Below, piece by piece: positions 55,085 to 64,000 of a DNA stretch of 64,000 nucleotides. Below the pieces are notes generated by a model. The model was not told where the DNA came from. It did not search any database and saw only the letters and a list, made by a program, of their open reading frames with translations. Positions within the stretch are counted from its first letter, which is position 1. Each line of letters opens with the position of its first letter. The stretch is from Ziziphus jujuba. Lineage: Eukaryota; Streptophyta; Magnoliopsida; Rosales; Rhamnaceae. The position numbers and the translations under genes were made by a program. The stretch lies in assembly GCF_031755915.1 (NCBI RefSeq), contig NC_083382.1, positions 4,650,001 through 4,714,000 on the forward strand, read 5' to 3'.

Positions 55085-57814
55085 TGCATTCCTGACTACA
55101 TTGCATACACACGCATACCGCATAATATGGCCCCATTGTCTGAATATAGCATCGCGTGATTGATGGGCCTTCGGTTCAATGGTCCTGTTGGTTGGTAGTG
55201 CTATTAAGAGGTACGGCGGCGAAGCATGATCGGCTGCTGTGACCAATTATTTGCACCTCCCGCATCTATATTGATGACGCTCCTCTCCTTGAGATTGAAT
55301 CCGCTTCTTTCTCGGTCTTCCTGACTGTTTGCGAATTTGAGGTGGAAGTACAACCTGGTTTATGACATCATCTGGAGCATGCCACTGACATTTATCTCTA
55401 AGTGGATATATGGTTTCCGAATATGCATCACGGAGTGAGTCAACTGAGTAATGCGCCGAGCAAAGGAAATATGGAGAAATATGTCGATGCTTACATGCTA
55501 CAATTGCATGGACACAAGGAAATCCATCAATGTCAAATTCCTTGCATGAGCACGTCTTATTTTCTAAGTTAACAACTCCAACGAACATGCCATGGCCAAC
55601 AATTTGAAACTCATATAAGTTCATTGGCATAACACGTAAGCCTCTGCCATTATTTGAGCTCCCCTGCATGATTTTTTCCAACTAATTAGTAACAGGAGTT
55701 TGCATTGCAGCTGCGTTAGTTCGACGTTCATACCACCACCTTTGCAAGACACACGAATGTGATCTAGTAATGGCAAAACAGGTTTATCCCTAGCATCAAT
55801 AAGCACAGAGTTCATGCTCTCTACAATGGTAGTTGTCATTATGTTGTATCTATTGCCCGGAAAATGTGATCTAGCCCATTTTTAAGGACTTGCATCCTTG
55901 AGATATTGTACAGCTTCAATACTAACCCCTTCTAAAAGCTGCATGGCCTTATCAAAATCCTCAACAATATATGCTCTAGCTGCATCATTAAAAGTTGATA
56001 TAATTGCATAGACATTACCTTTAAACTTCTTAGCACATAAATTTGTACCAAGATGATATGTGCAGTGGCCATGGTGATTATTAGGGAAAACTGTACGTAT
56101 TGCTTTTGCAATGCTCTTGTGTCTATCCGATATAAAAGCTATATTCAGATCATCCCCAAACGCTTCTTTAAAGCTCTCAAAAAACCACGTGTAAGCCGCA
56201 TCCGTCTCCCTAGGGCCTATTCCATAAGCAAGTGGATAAATTTGATTGTTCCCATCCAAACATGATGCAATATATAACAAACCTCTATATCTATTCTTCA
56301 GTGTAGTTCCATCGACAGCTACGACTCTCCGCATATGCTGAAACCCTCTAATGCTAGCTCCAAGTGCCATGAAAAAATATAAAAATTTATTTTGATCGTC
56401 AGTTTCAATTTGAGTAAACGTGCCCGGATTTTTGCTCTTCAAAACGTGACTTCATAAAGGAAGTTTTGCATATGAATCTTCTGGCGTGCCCCACAAACCT
56501 GATAGTGCAACTTCCTTAGCGGTCCATGCTTTGTTGTAGCTTATGTTTACTCCGTAATTAGAGTGAATGTCATGCACGATATCTCGAGGTTTGTATTGCC
56601 TTGAAATCCCATCAAATGTTGGCTGGATGATGTCTCCGATAACTGAACTTGTTGCTTGACAATGACCCCTTTTCATGATATTTAAAGAGCAAATATGGTC
56701 ATCCTTGAAGGCCCTAATCATGAAGGCCTCTGTATTATCACCATGTAGTTTGGTAGCACGCATTCGCCACATGCAATTGTCATTTGCACATACAACCTTA
56801 TGTCGGACTCTATCTGACTTCCTGACCTTGAATTCAAAATTTCTCCTGTAGCGCATTCTTACTCGCAAAGAGTTGGTTGATTCGAATGATTTCATGGGCA
56901 TTGACAGATGAGAAGCGATGGTTAACCCTAAGTTCAGCCATGGTTGCGGTAGAATCCTGTCGAATGTCCAAATGGTTTTCGGTACAAGGAGAGGCAAGCA
57001 CATCATCATTCACATTATCAATTGGACTACTACCATAAGGAGACTCACCATGTCGACTATCACCAGCTGAAAGTCCCGAATGTTGGGTCCAACAAATGTC
57101 TCGTAACCCATCTTCACTACGATCAGTGTTGACCTCAACCTCAAATTGTTCATCTTGATCATAATCATGTCCACGATATTCATTCATATCATTAATGTCG
57201 AAGCACTCATTGTCATGATCATGTTCCACAGATTGCATATTGTTTTCACAAATTTGATTTTCAGAGAATCCAGGTTGAGTTTCCGGCACATGAAGTTCGG
57301 TCGCTGGGGACTGCATGTCAGCATCAGAGGTACAAGTAGCTGTCTCGGGAACTGCAGATAGTGGGGCAATAGTCATAAATCCTGAACTTATAGGTATCCT
57401 ATTCACAACACATCAAGCAGTATTAATACTCTGTGGAACCCTGGATAACACATCAACAATAAGTGGAGATCTGTCTTGAGGTCTGTGTGAACTATACTCT
57501 TCTATAAAACTTTGTAGGTCTTCATCATTTTCCACAACGTACGGCTCACATGACAAACACACATGGTATATGAACTTGAAAATTAATTGATGTTGTGTAG
57601 AATCTAAGTTGAGAGCGTTGTAGACAACATCTTCAAGTTCTGCCAATGTACAATTCCTTTTGATACATATAATCTTCGTTCTTTGACGTTGGTATCTCCA
57701 GGTACCTTCAGAACATACACTCCATGTTCCATCATAGAACAGTAAAACTGAAATTTGTGACATTGAGCACAAAGGGTTTACCAATTCAAAACATACTAAG
57801 TATCTACTTGTCAC
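55085..57814 (-). pseudogene. mudrA-like: MuDR-type (MULE) transposase
   Basis: From 57814: a PB1-like start (ISVLLFYDGTWSVCSEGTWR), an acidic linker, the Mutator DNA-binding region (RRNFEFKVRKSDRVRHKVVC, CMWRMRATKL, KDDHICSLN), the MULE DDE region (RRVVAVDGTTLKNRYRGLLY, FISDRHKSIAKAIRTVFPN, HCTYHLGTNL), YNIMTTTIVESMNSVLIDAR, the SWIM zinc finger (TCSCKEFDIDGFPCVHAIVA) and a Cys-rich RCGRC tail. Asp in VDGT and SDRH fit catalytic positions. Stops occur near 57413, 56452 and 55882. Frame changes occur near 56850 and 55690. The full domain order shows an autonomous-class MULE that has decayed. It is convergent with the Ulp1-like gene across the inverted array. Confidence 0.93.
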
Positions 57815-59381
57815 AAGCTTGTGGTAATTCGTGAGGTCGTATGACTAAAAATAATTGCAATCGTAGAATCTTTGCTGGAAGGTTTAACTATAATCCTGAA
57901 GCAAAAGTAATGAAAAAATACAAATGCATTTTCAGTAAATGAGTATAGAAAATAAGCCAAACTATTATGTTATTAACGCCTAGTGGAATAGCATTTTAAA
58001 TGCAAATGAGTAGAATAGCATTTTAAATACAAATACAAATGCATTTTCAGTAAATGAGTAAAGATAAAATACAAATGCATTTTATGTAAATGAGTACAAA
58101 TGCTGTTTAAATGTTGCATATTAAACCTAGTAGAATAGCTACTCTTGACAGATATAGTGGATCAAGTAGATTAAGATGTCAAATATGTGGCACATGTGCT
58201 AAATCATAACATAATGTTAGCTTGAATGGATGCAATGTTGACAATGTGGTGTTCTGTGGATTATTTTATTAAACATCATAAATACAGTTACATTTAACAT
58301 GTCATTCGTTTACAATAACATTAGAGAAGTGGACAAATTCGATTGTCCAATCGGTTTGCTTTTAGAAAATGGAAAAATTAACTATTCCGATGGAATCGCC
58401 GTTAAATTTTCCAACAAGCAAGTGTTTCATAATTACTGATGGACCGTATGTAACAAACAAAGGTTGTAATTTTTAGATGGAAATTTTCAAACCATTTATG
58501 GATTGTTTTACATAAAATAGCACCAACATAGAACTTGCACTTATATATCATGTCAAAACGTGACAAACAATGAATCCAATATAAGGGGAAAATGTATACA
58601 TATCTGTACACACACACACATATATATATATATATGTATGTATATATCTACACATACCAAAAAATCTTTAACTCTGATCCGCAGAAACGTACAATTTAAT
58701 TACACCCTTTTGAAGTGTATGGGCTCCACAATGAAGATTTTTAGTCTTGTTGTTATCACAAAAGGTTGGGGGTATGCAGGGAGAGTGAAATGAACTGAAG
58801 GTGGTATTGTGTTTTCTGCAATGGTTCGTCAATGCAAAGAAAGGCTGAAAGGTACGTAACCAACAAAAGAGAAAGAGAGAGGAAGACACACAGGATTCAT
58901 TTAATGTGGTAGCAGGGAGAGTAAGAGAGAGGGATAGAAGTTAATGAGGGTAGATGAGAACTGAGAGATGGTAAAAAAAATTGTTTTAATATTTTCCACT
59001 TTATTCGACAGTTAATGAGAAATGAGGGTAGATGAGAAATGGGAAACTTTTACATTTATTTTACACTTTCATATCCATTTATTTAAATAGTTTCCACAAG
59101 TGCACAATTAATTCCCTCCTAACAACTCTCGTTTGGACATACTACCATGGAGCCGCATTTTAAAAGTAATTGGAAGAAGCTTGCAAGCTGAGAATCACAT
59201 TTTACAATCTAAAACTAACTACATTTCAATGCATACGATTCAAACAAGTTCTAATGGTCAGAAACTAGAGAGCCAATATTTGAGAACTCAATTACCATCC
59301 ATTTAAATTATCATCCTTCTTATTTATTGCTTTTCCACATAACAAATAATATGGAGAATTTAATAACGAAATTGGATCCTT
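57815..59381. other. AT-rich upstream flank of the mudrA-like pseudogene
   Basis: No gene supported. 57900-58140 has repeated ACAAATGCATTTTCAGTAAATGAG-like words (short internal duplications, for example near 57921, 58029 and 58067). A CA/TA microsatellite lies at 58608-58648. Homology with the left chimeric copy begins only at about 59382. I could not identify a MULE terminal inverted repeat here. Confidence 0.4.
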
Positions 59382-59467
59382 ACACATCATATTGACACGA
59401 GAATCATGTACAAAAACTAAAAACAAAATCTGAATTAGCAAGAGGAAATTGTACAAGTGTTTTATGA

Positions 59468-59681
59468 ATAAAAACTAGAGAATATTACAGCTCCTACAAA
59501 AGCCTCTGTTGGTATCAATCCCGAATTGACCCAATGTTCCCCATCAATGTCAAAATCTCGAACACCAACTGGCACCACAATTGGTATAATGCCAAACTTT
59601 AGTGACAACATTAAAAGCATACGGGGCACCTCCACTAAAACGGAGACCGATTTGATACCTGGATGAAATCAAACGAAATAT
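59468..59681 (-). pseudogene. SMP-domain (NTMC2 type 5-like) exon fragment, right copy
   Basis: Inverted counterpart of 1945-2165. The minus strand reads RYQIGLRFSGGAP, then after a one-base shift MLLMLSLKFGIIPIVVPVG and RDFDIDGEHWVNSGLIPTE. The family expects GGARMLLML. Here GCCCCGTATG has one C too many, whereas the left copy has GCCCCTTATG, so both carry the same insertion. It is preceded by an AG at about 59682. Confidence 0.72.
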
Positions 59682-61255
59682 CTGCAGTTAGTTACAATAT
59701 TTAGCATACAAGTTTCAAAGAAAATAATTAAATACCTAGAGTATCCATAAAGAAGTATAAAGGTCCAAATCTAACAATTGAGGCAATAGCTCATACCCAG
59801 TAATATCCCTTGCTCTCTATGAATTGTATAGAACCAAAATCCAATCTCATAGACTGATTTGCTAAAGGATGCCGAAATCTCCAAAACAGCAAAAAAAGGA
59901 AGAATGTGAAAATGTTTTCCATCAAATTCTTTTGCTACTTCCTTGTCAACCTCTGCCAACCTTCCAAAGTGCAGCATCAAATTCATCCACCAGTAATCTA
60001 ACAAGTACAAAACATGTAGCAGAGAACAAACTACACATCACAGATGCAACAAATCAAACAAAACATCAACATGATCAACATTCAATAATGCTTTGGAATG
60101 CCAATAACCAAAAATTAATAAAAATAAATAAATAACAAACAGTAGAAGAATAAGAAAAAGCATAACATTACACAACACAACTACGGTAATAAAAAGATAA
60201 GCAATGGCACCAGGCAACTAAGTACAGCAAAGACATACATTAAATAAGTATCACATGCAACTACGTAAAGCAATAAATTAAATAACTATCACATGCAAAA
60301 CCGTGACTAATGAACAGTCGAAGTTTTACCCTTGTTTTGAAAGAGCTCATTTGTTCTATCTATGGAGAAACCACAAACATTACTTAAATTTAATAGCATC
60401 TAGCTACCATTTTTAGAGCTATCAAGGAAAAGATTCATACAAATCTAAAAGACCCAAGTATCCATGCAAAACAATGTACACCTAAATGCAGATAAAAAAA
60501 ATTGCCACTACAGTATGCATCATATTTGCAATACCAAATGCAAATTATCAAACACGCATGAACCTTAAAGGCAACAGATTTTGCATCATAATTAGATGCA
60601 TAATCATAAGCAACTAACCATCATTACTTAATCAATTTTTCATACCAACCACAAATTTCCAATAAATGGACAAAATTATTCTAAATTTCATAAAATGTTT
60701 TAGAGCCTTTAGCATATATGTTGAAACATTTCTTACATAATTGCCAATGAAGAGTTCACGTTAATATTCAATTTCATTTCTGCCTTGTCATTTTCCAAAT
60801 AGACCTTTCAACAAAATAACTAACAAATCTTGGGTTCTTATTCAACACATATTCTGCTCGTTAGCCTAAAGCCACTTAAAAAAATGATTACATAACCTCA
60901 TGCACCTTGATGTCAATGGAATAGGGTAAGTCGTAAGTCTCAATAGCTCCAAAATTGTCCATGACCCTCCAAATAGAAGTTTGAAACATCCATCTTTCAG
61001 ACTAACTATTCAAAAGGCAACCTTTTCTTTTATGGAGTTGGGGAATCGTATTACAAACCCCCAACTTTAACCATTTCATGCATCAAGCTCAATAGGAAAA
61101 AAGGAACTCTTGTCCTAATAAAGTTAAAATTACTTTTACATATATATATATATATATATATAATGAACAACAGACAACAAACAACAAAAACCAAATGCAA
61201 CCCCTAAAGCATCATAGGAGACGCTTTTGATGAGGGAGAAATAAGATATACGAGA
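59682..61255 (-). other. Intron-like spacer of the right chimeric gene fragment
   Basis: Counterpart of 601-1944. An open minus-strand stretch at 59771-60010 (WWMNLMLHFGRLAEVDKEVA, then KEFDGKHFHILPFFAVLEIS) is longer than the left copy, which has lost about 140 bp. I cannot name its family. A TA run lies at 61140-61163. Confidence 0.45.
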
Positions 61256-61802
61256 ATGTAAACCTTTTGCTCGTTGTCTTCTCTCCTGAGATAGAAGAAG
61301 AACTCCGTGTAACGTGAACAGCAGACCCAATTCCAAAAACTCCAATGGTTTCATTCACATACAATCATGATTTTCTATTTTTCCTTCAACATAAAAATAG
61401 AGGGAAAACCTTGCAAGACTCTGACTGACAGGCAAACCAATCCAAAGCTTTTGCACTGGAAGGCACAGCGACCTTTAGAAATCCTCACAGAATCACATAT
61501 GAAATGAAAACCAAACAAAACGACATAGTATCAAAACAGCAAAGTGAAACGACATAGTATGTGAAATGAAAATCACATACGGAATTTTTCAGTACCTGAA
61601 ACCGAAAGAACCCATTGGAGGTAGAAGGAGGATTCAGCTTCAACTTCCCCACAACATCTTTGGTACTCTCTAATCCCTTCTCAAGCGTCAATGCCGGGGG
61701 TAGAGTATTTGTAATGCAAGTCTCCACGACAAAATCCCCATCCTCCATTCCCGAATCCTTGCCGATTTCCATTATCAGACCGTTAAATCGCACACCGAAC
61801 AC
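61256..61802 (-). pseudogene. PHYLLO: PHYLLO (MenF-like region) gene fragment, right copy
   Basis: Inverted counterpart of 34-600. Exon one (to a GT donor at about 61595) reads SGMEDGDFVVETCITNTLPP and ALTLEKGLESTKDVVGKLKL, ending GFFRFQ. Exon two starts after the AG near 61477 with VAVPSSAKALDWFACQSESC and K in place of the left copy's stop. Lesions follow before ETIGVFGIGSAVHVT-like sequence. There is no downstream PHYLLO domain. The assignment to the isochorismate-synthase-like N-terminus of PHYLLO is by recalled motifs. Confidence 0.72.
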
Positions 61803-62009
61803 TACTTAAAACAAAAATTACAAAAGCATAAGGAAAAAAATTATAGAAATAGCAAAAACAAAAAAACATAACCCTAACTTCGATTCCAACTTATCCCAAA
61901 AGCAATCTGAAAAAAAAAAAAAAGAAAAAAAAATACACCCCACAAATGTTTTAAATAAACCCTTGAAACCACTCAAATCGAAAAGTCAAAGAAAAAAATG
62001 AAGCAAACA

Positions 62010-62121
62010 GACCAGGCATTTTATCAGAGAGGCCAAGTGAAACAGCAAGCTTACGCATCTGCTTCCGCCATGCAGTACCACCCTTGAGCTTCGTTTACAA
62101 ATTCACGTCCTCCTTCTTCAT
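62010..62121 (-). pseudogene. Unrecognised first-exon-like block of the chimera
   Basis: From ATG 62121 the minus strand reads MKKEDVNL, a stop, then TKLKGGTAWRKQMRKLAVSL and GLSDKMPG. Upstream (62122-62340) is less AT-rich and leader-like. The composition and basic helix look like real coding sequence, but I do not recognise the family. It precedes the PHYLLO exons in the same orientation, so it may be a third captured piece. The left copy is cut off by the window edge before this point. Confidence 0.4.
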
Positions 62122-62474
62122 AATACCCTAATTTCGAATTCCAAACCATCAATTTCTTTCTTTGTATGGAATTTTGGTGACCGGAGAGACGAAACGGGGC
62201 TGTTTGGCAAAACAGCAACTAGGTGAAGAAAGCTTGATGGATGAATGAGAAGAGATGAGCCAGCTTTAGGAAAGCGTGATGAAGGAGAAGAGAACAGTCG
62301 GGTGAAAGAAAAGAAAGAAATAACATAAAATAAAAAAAAGTAAAAATATTTAATTTGGATATAAGGGTATTTTGGGATTATTAAAAATTGAAAGGGTAGA
62401 AAAAAAAAAAAAGATAGCAAATGAAGGGGTAAAAATCGTGAAGCTTATCCCTATGGGGGCATTGGGCCAAATTC
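62122..62474 (-). other. Upstream end of the right chimera
   Basis: Leader-like and then AT-rich sequence with A-runs. The chimera gives way to R1 sequence at about 62475 (TTTTTGTTTTTCATCTCTTT). No gene seen. Confidence 0.4.

Positions 62475-64000
<1,526 letters not shown>

Noticed and set aside
59382..62474. Whether the PHYLLO/SMP region is a working host gene
   Set aside because: It is duplicated in inverse, has frameshifts shared by both copies, joins exons of unrelated genes, and lacks the downstream domains of either.

Overview
This is AT-rich plant nuclear DNA, almost certainly from a eudicot. No intact host gene is visible. The evidence is the families present: CACTA (En/Spm) transposons with TNP2 and a TNPA-like/Ulp1 gene, a MuDR-type transposase, a PIF/Harbinger transposase, a Ty1/copia polyprotein, an L1-type LINE tail, and broken pieces of plant nuclear genes (LIG6, PHYLLO, an NTMC2-type SMP protein, a PADRE/DUF4228 protein). 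I see no tRNA, rRNA, CRISPR or prokaryotic operon. The window is a deeply nested repeat region. The species cannot be told from the sequence.  The backbone from about 4 to 45.6 kb is a head-to-tail series of a composite repeat of roughly 6 kb, here called R, with sections R1, R2, cargo and R4. Unit 1 (about 4.0-18.0 kb) carries a PADRE/DUF4228 gene fragment as cargo. Unit 2 (about 18.0-39.5 kb) and unit 3 (39.5-45.6 kb) carry the N-terminal part of DNA ligase 6 at the same place. A fourth copy starts at about 62.5 kb and runs off the window. Younger insertions can be dated because other units keep the empty site: a Tourist-like MITE (4090-4530, TSD TTA), a Harbinger element (from 6465), a CACTA derivative 'C' (11991-17728, TSD GTT), a 5'-truncated LINE (21044-21976, 10-bp TSD) and a complete but mutated 16.6-kb CACTA 'B' (22141-38730, TSD AAA). 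A 3' end of a third CACTA, 'A', ends at 3985.  CACTA B has two divergent genes. A minus-strand gene (about 29.1 to 25.5 kb) joins a TNPA-like transposase region, a DUF8039 region and a C48/Ulp1 protease region. A plus-strand TNP2 gene (33.96-37.4 kb) has Transposase_21 and DUF4216 regions. Two arrays of short palindromic GGCGACGC/GCGTCGCC units flank the minus-strand gene in opposite orientations. CACTA C looks like the same element after loss of both genes, which leaves the two arrays back to back as a large inverted repeat.  From 45.6 to 50.04 kb lies a 5'-truncated copia element with a long open pol and a 3' LTR. It abuts a MULE-type region: a plus-strand Ulp1-like gene (50.05-52.36 kb), an inverted array of about 250-bp units rich in GGTAATTACC (52.5-54.7 kb), and a minus-strand mudrA-like transposase pseudogene (57.8-55.1 kb). 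Next to it (59.4-62.4 kb, minus) is a chimera of host gene fragments (PHYLLO exons plus an SMP-domain exon). An inverted second copy of the chimera opens the window (1-2.25 kb, plus), again beside a GGTAATTACC array. Apart from the copia pol, every coding region seen is broken. The cargo swap between R units, the clustered CACTA insertions and the paired inverted arrays are the most interesting signals.
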